A stretch of DNA of 44,388 bases from Candidatus Zhuqueibacterota bacterium (GTDB taxonomy: Bacteria > Zhuqueibacterota > Zhuqueibacteria > Zhuqueibacterales > Geothermadaptataceae), in NCBI GenBank assembly GCA_030950365.1, contig JAUZRQ010000047.1:1-44388 (forward strand), given 5' to 3'. Below the pieces are notes generated by a model. The model did not search any database, was not told the DNA's origin, and was given only the letters and a program-made list of their open reading frames with translations. The position numbers were made by a program, and so were the translations under genes. The number at the start of each line of letters is the position of its first letter. Positions within the stretch are counted from its first letter, which is position 1. Shown in pieces: positions 15,059-23,839 of the stretch.

Positions 15059-15901
15059 GTGGAGAGGATGACCGAACTCAGGAAACAGATTCAAGAAGCC
15101 GTCGATGTGTTGAAAAATAAAACCGCTGTCAGGCCGAAGATCGGCATCATTCTGGGCACCGGGCTTGGGGGACTGGCCGAAGAAATTGAGCGTGAGGCCG
15201 TGATCCCCTACGAAAATATCCCGCATTTTCCGCTATCCACGGTGGAAAGCCATGCGGGCCGTTTGATTCTCGGGCACCTCAGCGGCAAACCGGTGATGGC
15301 CATGCAGGGCCGGTTTCACTACTACGAAGGCTACACCATGCAGCAGATCACCTTCCCGGTGCGCGTGATGAAGGCGATGGGCTGCCACACACTGATCGTG
15401 TCCAACGCCTGTGGTGGCATGAATCCGAACTTCACCCCGGGCGACATCATGATCATCGCCGATCACATCAATCTGCTGGGCGACAACCCGCTGATCGGGC
15501 CCAACGATGATGCGCTCGGCCCGCGTTTCCCGGATATGAGCGAGCCGTACACGAAATCGCTCATCGAGCTGGCGGAGAAAGTGGCGCTGGAGGAAAAGAT
15601 CAAGATTCAAAAGGGTGTGTATGTGGCAGTGGCCGGCCCCAATCTGGAAACGCGCGCAGAATACCGGTTTTTGCGCACCATCGGCGCGGACGTGGTGGGC
15701 ATGTCCACCGTGCCGGAGGTGATTGTGGCCGTGCACGGCGGCATGAAAGTGCTGGGATTGTCGGTCATTACCGATGCGTGCCTTCCGGATGCGCTTGAGC
15801 CGGTCAATATCCAGGAAATACTGCGCATTGCCGCCGAAGCCGAGCCGAAACTCACGCTGCTCATGAAACGCGTGGTCGAATTGATGCCCGAGGAGGCGTG
15901 A
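15059..15901 (+). CDS. punA: Purine nucleoside phosphorylase (trimeric class)
   Basis: The protein (280 residues) is a class II purine nucleoside phosphorylase that splits inosine or guanosine with phosphate into base and ribose-1-phosphate. Signatures are [11 protein letters not shown] (phosphate loop), [32 protein letters not shown], the base-binding segment [15 protein letters not shown], and [29 protein letters not shown] lies near the end. I use the GTG start at 15059 because AAGGA lies eight bases upstream; the ATG at 15068 directly abuts a GGAGAGG and would be too close. It is a housekeeping salvage enzyme with no functional link to its neighbours, apparently inserted into the division/ileS block. 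Confidence 0.95.
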   Translation: MERMTELRKQIQEAVDVLKNKTAVRPKIGIILGTGLGGLAEEIEREAVIPYENIPHFPLSTVESHAGRLILGHLSGKPVMAMQGRFHYYEGYTMQQITFPVRVMKAMGCHTLIVSNACGGMNPNFTPGDIMIIADHINLLGDNPLIGPNDDALGPRFPDMSEPYTKSLIELAEKVALEEKIKIQKGVYVAVAGPNLETRAEYRFLRTIGADVVGMSTVPEVIVAVHGGMKVLGLSVITDACLPDALEPVNIQEILRIAAEAEPKLTLLMKRVVELMPEEA

Positions 15902-16512
15902 GCGGCGGTGATTCTTCTTGCCTCGCTAAGCGATTCATACTGGCAAAAAATGATTCGCTCAGGCACTTAATTCAGTTCCAGAACCCAATTCAGCCAATCG
16001 CCCGTCACGGCGGGGTGGTCCGCAACGCGTGCGGAGCAAAACCTGCGAAGACGGCAATGCGCCGAGGCGGTGCGTGCTCCCGCCGGGAAACGCACGGAGC
16101 CGGATGTTGGGTTGTGTGGCTGCTCACAAAAGGTGATGGCCGCAAGGACGTACGCCAGGGTTTTGTAAAGGCCAATATTGGCATCCACCGGTGGTGGCAA
16201 TTCAGCATATGTAGCTGTTTATCATTCCGGCTTTCAGCGGCGACCATTAGGGAGGGAGCCGCTGAAATGCCGGAATCTCGTATCATTTTGTTCCAAGGAA
16301 AGAGATTCCGGTATTTTTCGCCATTCCTTTTTCGCGGAATGGCGAAATAACCGGAATGACCATTTAAATTTCGAAATGGATGATAAGGCTGAATAGTTAC
16401 CATCAAATATTGACATAGAAAGTGGTGCCGCAATGCAGCCGACTTTACCTTTGAGCTGATTCAAATTCATGGCAGAATAAGACATTAACCGCAAACCACC
16501 CCTTAAGGAACC
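15902..16512. other. Intergenic region between punA and ileS
   Basis: No gene is convincing in these 611 bases, and frames of 140-150 codons show no domain. An imperfect inverted repeat AGCGATTCAT..ATGATTCGCT lies just after punA. A GC-rich stretch around 16000-16180 contains no recognisable sequence. The right part holds the ATTCCGG repeats annotated separately. Confidence 0.45.
16224..16357. repeat. Tandem ATTCCGG inverted repeats (REP/BIME-like)
   Basis: Two long imperfect palindromes occur in a row. The first has arms at 16224-16241 and 16258-16276, matching except for one extra T. The second has arms at 16305-16327 and 16336-16357. Both begin ATTCCGG and end CCGGAAT. Between them CGGAATCTC (16271-16279) and GAGATTCCG (16302-16310) pair perfectly, so a third, alternative stem is possible. 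The layout resembles bacterial interspersed repeat clusters. Confidence 0.7.
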
Positions 16513-19500
16513 ATGTACAAAGAACTTGGCAACCGGTTGAATTTACCGGCGCTCGAAGAGGAGATTCTGAAATACTGGGAAGACAACGACATCTTCCTCA
16601 AATCCATCGAAACGCGTGACGAAAACAAGCGATATGTGTTTTACGAGGGGCCGCCCACGGCCAACGGTCGGCCTGGCATCCACCATGTGCTGGCGCGCAC
16701 CGTCAAAGACATCGTCTGTCGGCTGAAAACCATGGAAGGCTACCGCGTGGAGCGAAAGGCCGGCTGGGACACGCACGGCCTGCCCGTTGAAATCGAGGTG
16801 GAAAAAGAGCTGGGCATCGAGACCAAAGAAGAGATTATCGAATATGGCGTGGCCAAATTTAACCAGAAATGCCGCGAATCGGTGTGGAAATACAAAACCG
16901 AATGGGATGAGCTCACCCGCCGCATCGCCTTCTGGATCGATCTTGAGCATCCGTACATTACCTACGAAAACGACTACATCGAAACGGTCTGGTGGATTCT
17001 TTCTGAGCTGTGGAAAAAGGATTTGATGTACCGCGGGCACAAAATTTTGCCTTATTGCCCGCGCTGCGAAACCCCGCTGTCCAGCCATGAAGTGGCGCTT
17101 GGCTACAAGGACGTGCAGGACCCATCGGTGTATGTGAAAATGCCCCTCGCGGATGAGCCAGATACTGCCTTTCTGGTCTGGACCACCACCCCCTGGACCC
17201 TGATTTCCAACGTGGCGCTGGCGCTGCATCCCGATGTGGATTATGTCAAAGTCGAACACAATGGCGAAAAGCTTATTCTCGCCGAGCCACGGCTTTCGGT
17301 GCTGGAAGGCCAATACACGATTCTGGAAACCTACAAGGGCCGCGATCTCGCCGGGAAAAAATATCAGCGCCTGTTCGATTTTCTGCCTGTGGATAAAGAC
17401 GGCTTCTTTGCGGTTACCGCCGATTTCGTGACCACCGAAGACGGTACCGGTATCGTGCACATTGCGCCGGCTTTCGGTGAAGATGACTATCAGATCGGCA
17501 AGCAGTACGATTTGCCGTTTCTGCAGCCGGTGGATGAATCCGGCAGCTTCGTGGAAGTGGTGAAGCCGTATGCCGGCATGTTTGTGAAAGAAGCCGATAA
17601 GCAAATCATTCGCGATTTGCGCGCCGCGGGTAAGCTGTATAAAGCCGAAACTTATCTGCACAGCTATCCGCATTGCTGGCGGTGCTCCTCGCCGCTGCTG
17701 TATTATGCCCGCGCTTCGTGGTACATCCGCACCACCGCCATCCGGGACCGGTTGATCAAACATAACGAGTCCGTGGACTGGTATCCCAGAGAAGTGGGCG
17801 AGGGCCGGTTCGGTGAGTGGCTGAAAAATAACGTTGACTGGGCGCTGTCGCGCGACCGGTTCTGGGGCACTCCGCTGCCGATCTGGGAGTGCCAGAGCTG
17901 CGACCACAAGGTATGCGTGGGATCGGTGGCCGAATTGAAAGAACGCTCGGGCGTCAGCGACATTCCTGATCTGCACAAACCGTATGTGGATGAGCTATTC
18001 CTTACCTGCGAAAAATGCGGCGGCCAGATGCGGCGCGTGCCCGAGGTAATCGATGTCTGGTTCGACTCGGGCAGCATGCCTTATGCGCAGTGGCACTATC
18101 CGTTTGAAAATAAAGACATTTTCGAAAAGAGCTTCCCGGCGGATTTCATTAGCGAGGGTGTGGATCAGACCCGGGGCTGGTTTTATTCGCTGCTGGCCAT
18201 CGCGGTATTGCTGTTTGATAAGCCCTGCTATAAAACCTGCGTTTCGCTGGAACTGGTGTTGGACAAAGACGGCCAGAAGATGTCCAAATCCAAGGGCAAC
18301 ACGGTCGATCCATTTGATATCATCGCCAAATACGGCGCCGATGCCGTGCGCTGGTATCTGATGACCGTCAGCCCGCCGTGGGTGCCCACCCGCTTCGATG
18401 AGGAGGGCGTGGCCGAAACGGTGCGCAAGTTTTTCGGCACGCTATTGAATACCTACAATTTTTTTGCGATGTATGCCAATATCGATCGATTCGATTATGC
18501 GGCGCAGCCGGTGATCCCCATCGAACAGCGGCCCGAGATCGACCGCTGGATCATTTCCTTGAAAAACCGGCTGGTGGAACAGGCGCAGGTATATTGGCGG
18601 CGATACGATATCACCAAAGTGGGGCGCAGCATTGCCGAATTCGTGCTCGATGACGTGTCCAACTGGTATGTCCGCCGCAACCGCCGGCGCTTTTGGAAAT
18701 CCGAAGCCGGGCCAGATAAGCTGGCGGCTTATCAGACGCTGTACGAGGTTCTGGTGGCCGTGGCGCGTCTTATGGCGCCGATCGCTCCGTATTCGGCCGA
18801 GGTGCTGTACCGCAATTTGACCGCCGGCCAGAAAGGTTTGCCGGAAAGCGTTCATCTCAGCAGTTATCCGCGACCGCAGGAGCCGGCCTTCGATTACCGC
18901 GATCCCGATCTGGAAGAAAAAATGGAACTGGTGCGCGATGTGGTGGTTACCGGCCGGGCGTTGCGCAACGCGGCCGGGGTGAAAGTGCGTCAGCCACTGC
19001 CGAGGCTGCTGCTGGTGGCGCGCACGGCGCAAGATCGCGAAAACATCCTGCAAATGGCCGATCTGATCCGTGAGGAACTGAACGTCAAAGAAATCGTTTT
19101 CGCGGAGCGCGCCGAAGATTTGATGAAAAAACAGGCCGATCCGGTGTTTAAAAAATTGGGACCGAAATTCGGCAAATCGGTCAATCAGGTAGCCGATCTG
19201 GTCCGCAGCATGAATTCGGAACAGATTTCTGAATTGGAGCGCAAGGGGAGCGTCACGCTTTCGGCCGACGGTCAGGAGTTCAGCATTGAACTGGAGGATG
19301 TGAAGATCGTGGCCGAGGGTGGCGAGGGCCTGGTGGCCAGCCTCGAAGGGCTGCTGCCCGTGGCGCTCGATACAACGCTAACCGATGAACTTATCGCCGA
19401 AGGCCTGGCGCGTGAGGTAGTGAACCGGATTCAGAACATGCGCAAAGAAGCCGGTTTGGATGTGGTCGATCGCATCGAAATCCTGTATGAAGCCAGCGAA

Positions 19501-19659
19501 AAGCTTGCCCATGCCATTCAGAAGCAAAAAGATTACATCATGCGCGAAACCCTGGCAGAAAAGCTTTCGCCTGAACAGAATGGCGCTGGCGATATGTCAC
19601 GTGAATGGAATATCGATGGCGAAAAGGTGCATCTGACGATTAAAAAGATTGCAAATTAA
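16513..19659 (+). CDS. ileS: Isoleucyl-tRNA synthetase, type 2 (IleRS2)
   Basis: The 1048-residue class I synthetase charges tRNA-Ile. The start region RLNLPALEEEILKYWEDNDIF, the editing domain (WTTTPWTLISNVALALHP, GTGIVHIAPAFGEDDY) and KMSKS (589-593, in DGQKMSKSKGNTVDPFD) are all present. The C-terminal part is of the eukaryote-like type 2 form rather than the zinc-finger form of type 1. The HIGH signature reads G-I-H-H (55-58), in which the first and third positions are swapped relative to H-x-G-H. Such GxHH IleRS2 enzymes have been reported to be highly mupirocin resistant. AAGGA precedes ATG by six bases. The DksA-like gene, lspA and rluD follow, as in Bacillus. Confidence 0.96.
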   Translation: MYKELGNRLNLPALEEEILKYWEDNDIFLKSIETRDENKRYVFYEGPPTANGRPGIHHVLARTVKDIVCRLKTMEGYRVERKAGWDTHGLPVEIEVEKELGIETKEEIIEYGVAKFNQKCRESVWKYKTEWDELTRRIAFWIDLEHPYITYENDYIETVWWILSELWKKDLMYRGHKILPYCPRCETPLSSHEVALGYKDVQDPSVYVKMPLADEPDTAFLVWTTTPWTLISNVALALHPDVDYVKVEHNGEKLILAEPRLSVLEGQYTILETYKGRDLAGKKYQRLFDFLPVDKDGFFAVTADFVTTEDGTGIVHIAPAFGEDDYQIGKQYDLPFLQPVDESGSFVEVVKPYAGMFVKEADKQIIRDLRAAGKLYKAETYLHSYPHCWRCSSPLLYYARASWYIRTTAIRDRLIKHNESVDWYPREVGEGRFGEWLKNNVDWALSRDRFWGTPLPIWECQSCDHKVCVGSVAELKERSGVSDIPDLHKPYVDELFLTCEKCGGQMRRVPEVIDVWFDSGSMPYAQWHYPFENKDIFEKSFPADFISEGVDQTRGWFYSLLAIAVLLFDKPCYKTCVSLELVLDKDGQKMSKSKGNTVDPFDIIAKYGADAVRWYLMTVSPPWVPTRFDEEGVAETVRKFFGTLLNTYNFFAMYANIDRFDYAAQPVIPIEQRPEIDRWIISLKNRLVEQAQVYWRRYDITKVGRSIAEFVLDDVSNWYVRRNRRRFWKSEAGPDKLAAYQTLYEVLVAVARLMAPIAPYSAEVLYRNLTAGQKGLPESVHLSSYPRPQEPAFDYRDPDLEEKMELVRDVVVTGRALRNAAGVKVRQPLPRLLLVARTAQDRENILQMADLIREELNVKEIVFAERAEDLMKKQADPVFKKLGPKFGKSVNQVADLVRSMNSEQISELERKGSVTLSADGQEFSIELEDVKIVAEGGEGLVASLEGLLPVALDTTLTDELIAEGLAREVVNRIQNMRKEAGLDVVDRIEILYEASEKLAHAIQKQKDYIMRETLAEKLSPEQNGAGDMSREWNIDGEKVHLTIKKIAN

Positions 19660-19976
19660 TTTGAATTTTTGCATATTCATTAAATTCGAAAATAAAACCG
19701 AAAACCGGAACGCATAATCCCTAAATTGTTCACTGACGTGGATCTTTTAGATTCGCTTCGAGAGGTTTTTCCACCTTCGTCCAGATGACGGACACGATCG
19801 CAAGTTGATCGATAGTTCGGCTGCCGGGGGGGCGGGATGGCATGACCAGGATCATATAAGTAGATATTTCATGGAATGATTGAGGAACGCGGTTAGGGGC
19901 TACTAAATCGAATTCAGGAGGCCTGAGCATTGATACTCCAGGAGTGGAGGAAAACATGCGAAAGGAGGCGAATCAG
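19660..19976. other. Intergenic region before the DksA-like gene
   Basis: No gene or clear terminator is visible. The frame of the next gene extends leftward to GTG 19944 and ATG 19956, but the ribosome site AAAGGAGG (19961-19968) lies downstream of both, so this part is treated as leader. Confidence 0.45.
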
Positions 19977-20369
19977 ATGGCACAGTCCAGTCATATGACC
20001 AAAGAAAAATTGGAATATTTCAAACAGCTTATTCTGGAGAAGCGGGCTGAACTGCTGCAGGAATTAGGCTATCTGGAAGATGGGATGTCGGTGACGCCCA
20101 AGGAAGCTTCGGGGGAAAATACGTCCTACACCTACCATATGGCGGACCTGGGAACGGATTACATGGAACGCGAAAAGGCGTTTTTCTTCGCCCGTCGCGA
20201 AGGCCGGTTGCTGTATCATCTGGATCAGGCGCTGGAGCGCATCGAAAAAGGCACATACGGCATCTGCCGTGAGTGCGGTCAACCGATCAGCGAGGCCAGA
20301 TTAGAAGCCGTGCCGCACGCCTCCATGTGCATTGAGTGCAAATCCAATGAAGAAAAAAAACGTCAATAG
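19977..20369 (+). CDS. DksA/TraR-family zinc-finger protein (YlyA-like)
   Basis: The 130-residue protein has a helical N-terminal half and a C-terminal four-cysteine zinc finger (Cys97, 100, 118, 121: C-x2-C-x17-C-x2-C). The typical ALERIEKGTYGICRECGQPI segment and the IECK ending are present. DksA proteins act in the RNA polymerase secondary channel. This one resembles the shorter YocK/YlyA-type relatives, which lie between ileS and lspA in Bacillus. The acidic coiled-coil tip of true DksA is not obvious (the region reads GLGTDY-like: MADLGTDYMERE). The start is chosen from AAAGGAGG eight bases upstream. Confidence 0.88.
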   Translation: MAQSSHMTKEKLEYFKQLILEKRAELLQELGYLEDGMSVTPKEASGENTSYTYHMADLGTDYMEREKAFFFARREGRLLYHLDQALERIEKGTYGICRECGQPISEARLEAVPHASMCIECKSNEEKKRQ

Positions 20370-20405
20370 CCAGTCACGTCCTTAGCGTACAGGAAGGTAG
20401 TCTAT

Positions 20406-20942
20406 TTGAAAGTCCTGTGGATCACCGCGGCCGTCGTTGCTCTGGATCAGTTGACCAAATTCTGGGTGAAAACCCGGTTTTACCTAGGAGAGAGCATTGA
20501 CATCATTGGTGATGTTTTAAAGTTGACTTACATTGAGAACCCCGGGATGGCGTTTGGCATTCGTTTCGCCGGTCCGTGGTTTCTTACCGTTTTTTCAACC
20601 ATAGCCAGTGTGGTTCTATTTGTATTTTTGTATCGCATGCGGCATGAGGGGCTTGCAGGTCGCATTGCGCTGTCGCTAATTCTGGGCGGGGCCATCGGCA
20701 ATCTCATCGATCGATTTCTTTATGGCCGGGTGGTCGATTTTATCGATATCGGCATCGGCACGACGCGCTGGCCGGTCTTCAATCTGGCCGATAGCGGCGT
20801 CACCGTGGGCATGATCCTATTGATCGCGATCATGATTTTTGAGAAGGAGCACAAAGAGGACGAGTCATCCGGCCTGGAGATGAAAAACAAGGAGCTGCCG
20901 GAGAGCGAAGAACGCGACATCTGGCAAACGCCGGAATCATGA
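20406..20942 (+). CDS. lspA: Lipoprotein signal peptidase (signal peptidase II)
   Basis: The 178-residue inner-membrane aspartyl protease cleaves the signal peptides of diacylated prolipoproteins. Four hydrophobic spans are visible. Catalytic aspartates are Asp102 in GNLIDR and Asp129 in FNLADSG, and IENPGMAFG is the conserved substrate-side motif. A hydrophilic tail of about 30 residues extends beyond the usual end. The start is TTG, with AGGAAGG eight bases upstream. The RluD-type gene follows after 7 bases, the common lspA-rluD pairing. The lipoprotein genes in this window would be its substrates. Confidence 0.95.
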   Translation: MKVLWITAAVVALDQLTKFWVKTRFYLGESIDIIGDVLKLTYIENPGMAFGIRFAGPWFLTVFSTIASVVLFVFLYRMRHEGLAGRIALSLILGGAIGNLIDRFLYGRVVDFIDIGIGTTRWPVFNLADSGVTVGMILLIAIMIFEKEHKEDESSGLEMKNKELPESEERDIWQTPES

Positions 20943-20949
20943 CCGCTCT

Positions 20950-21939
20950 ATGACGGAAGAAATCAAAAAACACCTGCAAATCAAGATCCCCAGGCACCAA
21001 TCGCCGCAACGCATCGATAAATATCTCGCCCAACATTTACCCGATATCAGCCGCGCATATATTCAATACCTCATTCAAACCCAATCGATTCTGGTCAACG
21101 GAAAACCGGTCAAGCCGAGCCACAAAGTGGTCCCCTCTGAACGGATTGACGTGTACCTCACCAGCAAGCCTGGCCCGGAAGTCCTGCCGGAAGACATTCC
21201 GCTGGATATCGTGTATGAAGACGAGGCGCTACTTGTGGTGAACAAGCCGGCCGGCATGGTGGTGCATCCGGCTTTCGCCAATTACACCGGCACGCTGGTC
21301 AACGCTTTGCTCTATCACTATCAGCAAAATCTGTCATCGCTGGGCGGCAGCGACCGCCCGGGCATCGTCCATCGGTTGGATAAAGACACCTCCGGTCTGA
21401 TGGTGGTGGCCAAGAACGACAAAGTGCACGCCGAGCTGGCGCGCCAGTTTTCCGAAAAAACCGCCTCGCGGAAATACCTGGCCGTGGTGTGGGGCAAACT
21501 GCCGCATCGGGAACAGACTGTTAGCAACTATCTAGCGCGCAGTCCGAAAAACCGCCTCAAAATGACAGTGGTGCAGGAGGGCGGCAAATGGGCCGTGACG
21601 CATATTCGCGTGATCGAGCAGTTCTCTCTGGCCGCATTAGTGGAAGCCCGGCTGGAAACGGGACGCACGCACCAGATCCGTGTGCATATGGCCTACATCG
21701 GCCATCCGGTGCTGGGCGATCCGATCTATGGTGGCCGCCGGCACGCTATCACCGGCCTGAGTCAGGATAAAACCGCATTCGCCGTGCAGTTGCTGCGTTT
21801 CATGCCCCGCCAGGCCTTGCATGCCTATGAGCTGCAACTCATTCATCCGCTGCAGGGCAAAGACATGATATTCGAGGCGCCGTTGCCGGAGGATATGCAA
21901 AAATTGCTGGCGGTGCTGCGCAAGCACGATTGCACATGA
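20950..21939 (+). CDS. rluD: RluD-type 23S rRNA pseudouridine synthase
   Basis: The 329-residue protein has an N-terminal S4 RNA-binding domain (RIDKYLAQHLPDISRAYIQYLI..ILVNGK) and the RluA/RluD catalytic domain. The catalytic aspartate is Asp144 in GIVHRLDKDTSG, and VVNKPAGMVVHP and LETGRTHQIRVHMAYIGHPVLGDPIYGG are diagnostic. It isomerises uridines in helix 69 of 23S rRNA if it is a true RluD; RluC-like specificity cannot be excluded. It starts 7 bases after lspA and is likely translated with it. A weak hairpin (CGCCC..GGGCG, 22036-22053) followed by a T-run at 22062 may end the operon. Confidence 0.93.
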   Translation: MTEEIKKHLQIKIPRHQSPQRIDKYLAQHLPDISRAYIQYLIQTQSILVNGKPVKPSHKVVPSERIDVYLTSKPGPEVLPEDIPLDIVYEDEALLVVNKPAGMVVHPAFANYTGTLVNALLYHYQQNLSSLGGSDRPGIVHRLDKDTSGLMVVAKNDKVHAELARQFSEKTASRKYLAVVWGKLPHREQTVSNYLARSPKNRLKMTVVQEGGKWAVTHIRVIEQFSLAALVEARLETGRTHQIRVHMAYIGHPVLGDPIYGGRRHAITGLSQDKTAFAVQLLRFMPRQALHAYELQLIHPLQGKDMIFEAPLPEDMQKLLAVLRKHDCT

Positions 21940-22156
21940 TCAACGGCATTGGCGCTTGCCTGCTGCCTGCCGATTGAAGCAAGTGTTGTCGCAGGAAAAT
22001 ATGACCAATTCGCATATCGTCTCTCTTAGCAAACCCGCCCAAAAAACCGGGCGCCCTGACATTTTTTTGAAACCTGCACGTCGGTGATTCCGTAAATGGC
22101 AATTGCGTATAGAACCTTTATTCGATGTCTGTGCAGATTTCAGACGAGGGAAGACC

Positions 22157-23821
22157 ATGTGGACCAGAGCAAAGGCCGTATCTTTATTGCTAGTCATGTT
22201 TTTCTTGCCGAGTTTTTCGCAAAGCCAGGTTGCCAGCCGTGAAAATTTTGCCTTTTTCCGTTCGGCCAGCCAGAGGCCTTCCGGCGACCGCGCGCTGATC
22301 CGGAAAATCAAGCGTCGCTATTTCGACGAGAACGCGCGAATCAAAGAGGTGCGCGGCAGCATGATCATTTCCGCTGATGATTATTTCGAGCGGGATATTC
22401 TGGTGATCGATGGCGATTTGCGCATTGCGGGTGAGGTGGAGGGCACGGTGGTGGTGATCAACGGCGATGTGTTTTTGCGGCGCTCGGCGCGTGTGAGTGG
22501 CAATGTGGTCAGCGTCAACGGCGAAGTGCACCGGACGAAAGGAGCGATCATCGTTGGTGAAATCATCGAGGCAACCATGCGCACCTCGACGCCGCCATCG
22601 AGGCGCACTCGCTACAAGCGCAAAACTTACGCCGAAGCGAAACCGGGACCCCGGCATGGTTACCGTGAGTGGCGCGAAAAGCCGCACCAGCCCCGCTACC
22701 GCTGGAAGCGGCGCACCCGCGAACCCATCGTGGAACGCTGGGAAGACCGTCAGGATGCCATTCTGTGGCGCTACAACCGTGTGGAGGGGCTGTTTCTGGG
22801 CATGAACGTGCCGCCGGGCTATAGCTATCGCCATGACATCATCAATTTCGATGTGCACGGGTTTCTCGGTTATGGCTTTGCCAGCAAAACCTGGCGCTAT
22901 CGTGCCTCGGCCGAGCTGTGGCTGTTCCGCAACACCCGGTTCCTCGTCGGGGGCACGGTGTACGATCTGACTGACACCCGCGATGAGTGGCGCATCCCGA
23001 CGGACGAGAATTCGCTGGCGGCCGGGCTCATCCGTGAAGATTTTCAGGATTACTACCGCCGCCACGGCTATGGTGTTTATGCGGCGCATCACCTGTTCAA
23101 TGTATTCCGGGCCCGATTTGGAATGTATCACGACGAATTCGAATCGATGCCCCTGGCGACGAACTGGTCGCTGTTTGGGGGAGACAAACGTTTTCGGCCG
23201 AATCCGGCCATCGAGGCCGGGCTTTCCAGGGCCGTGAAGGCCATGCTGATTATGGACACCCGCGACCGCCATGAAGCGCCGCGTACCGGATGGTATTTAC
23301 AAGCCGAAGCCGAATTCAGCCGCCCCGATCTTGGCAGCGAATTCGATTACCAGCGCATTGAAATCGATGTGCGGTATTACTGGCAATTGAATCCGGGCGA
23401 AAATCTGGATATTCGATTGCGAGTGGGCAGCAGTCGCGGGATGTTGCCGTACCATTACCAATTTTTTCTGGGCGGCGTATCCACGCTGCGGGCGTTCCGA
23501 TATAAGGAGTTCGCCGGCAACCGCATGCTGCTGGCCAATATCGAGTACCGTCTTCATTCTTGGAGCGACCGATTCCGCGAGCACGATCTCCTCGGCGGTC
23601 TCGACCTGGTGTTTTTCGTGGACCTTGGCAGGGCTTGGACGGCGACTGATACGCCGGATTTCTTTTCCGGCTTTGATGAGTTGACGCTCAAGAACCTGCG
23701 CGCGGATTTTGGCATTGGACTCACGGATGAAGAGGGTCGGGTACGGTTGAATTTCGCCCGGCGCATCGATGGCGGCAGAAAAAATATCGTGATTACCTTT
23801 CGACTCAATCGGCCATTTTAG
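22157..23821 (+). CDS. Bactofilin-like beta-helix fused to Omp85-type outer-membrane barrel
   Basis: The 554-residue product has a signal peptide (core AVSLLLVMFFLPSFS). Then comes a short right-handed beta-helix like that of bactofilins and other polymer-forming proteins: repeated DILVIDGDLRIAGEVEG, TVVVINGDVFLRRSA, SGNVVSVNGEV. An Arg/Lys-rich linker follows, and then a beta-barrel of about 340 residues with the Omp85 (BamA/TamA) signatures of the surface-antigen domain, including GGVSTLRAF, FAGNRMLLANIEYR and VFFVDLGRAW. It ends in an aromatic Phe (RLNRPF), as outer-membrane barrels do. POTRA domains are missing. The start at MWTRAK has GAGGGAAG upstream; the frame opens earlier at 22103. 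Two DUF4097-type exported proteins follow on the same strand. Role unknown; a surface or translocation channel is plausible. Confidence 0.8.
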   Translation: MWTRAKAVSLLLVMFFLPSFSQSQVASRENFAFFRSASQRPSGDRALIRKIKRRYFDENARIKEVRGSMIISADDYFERDILVIDGDLRIAGEVEGTVVVINGDVFLRRSARVSGNVVSVNGEVHRTKGAIIVGEIIEATMRTSTPPSRRTRYKRKTYAEAKPGPRHGYREWREKPHQPRYRWKRRTREPIVERWEDRQDAILWRYNRVEGLFLGMNVPPGYSYRHDIINFDVHGFLGYGFASKTWRYRASAELWLFRNTRFLVGGTVYDLTDTRDEWRIPTDENSLAAGLIREDFQDYYRRHGYGVYAAHHLFNVFRARFGMYHDEFESMPLATNWSLFGGDKRFRPNPAIEAGLSRAVKAMLIMDTRDRHEAPRTGWYLQAEAEFSRPDLGSEFDYQRIEIDVRYYWQLNPGENLDIRLRVGSSRGMLPYHYQFFLGGVSTLRAFRYKEFAGNRMLLANIEYRLHSWSDRFREHDLLGGLDLVFFVDLGRAWTATDTPDFFSGFDELTLKNLRADFGIGLTDEEGRVRLNFARRIDGGRKNIVITFRLNRPF

Positions 23822-23839
23822 TTGAACCAACGCAAAGCG

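Noticed and set aside
16005-16433. 142-codon minus-strand frame between punA and ileS
   Set aside because: It runs through the inverted repeats, has no recognisable domain and no ribosome site.
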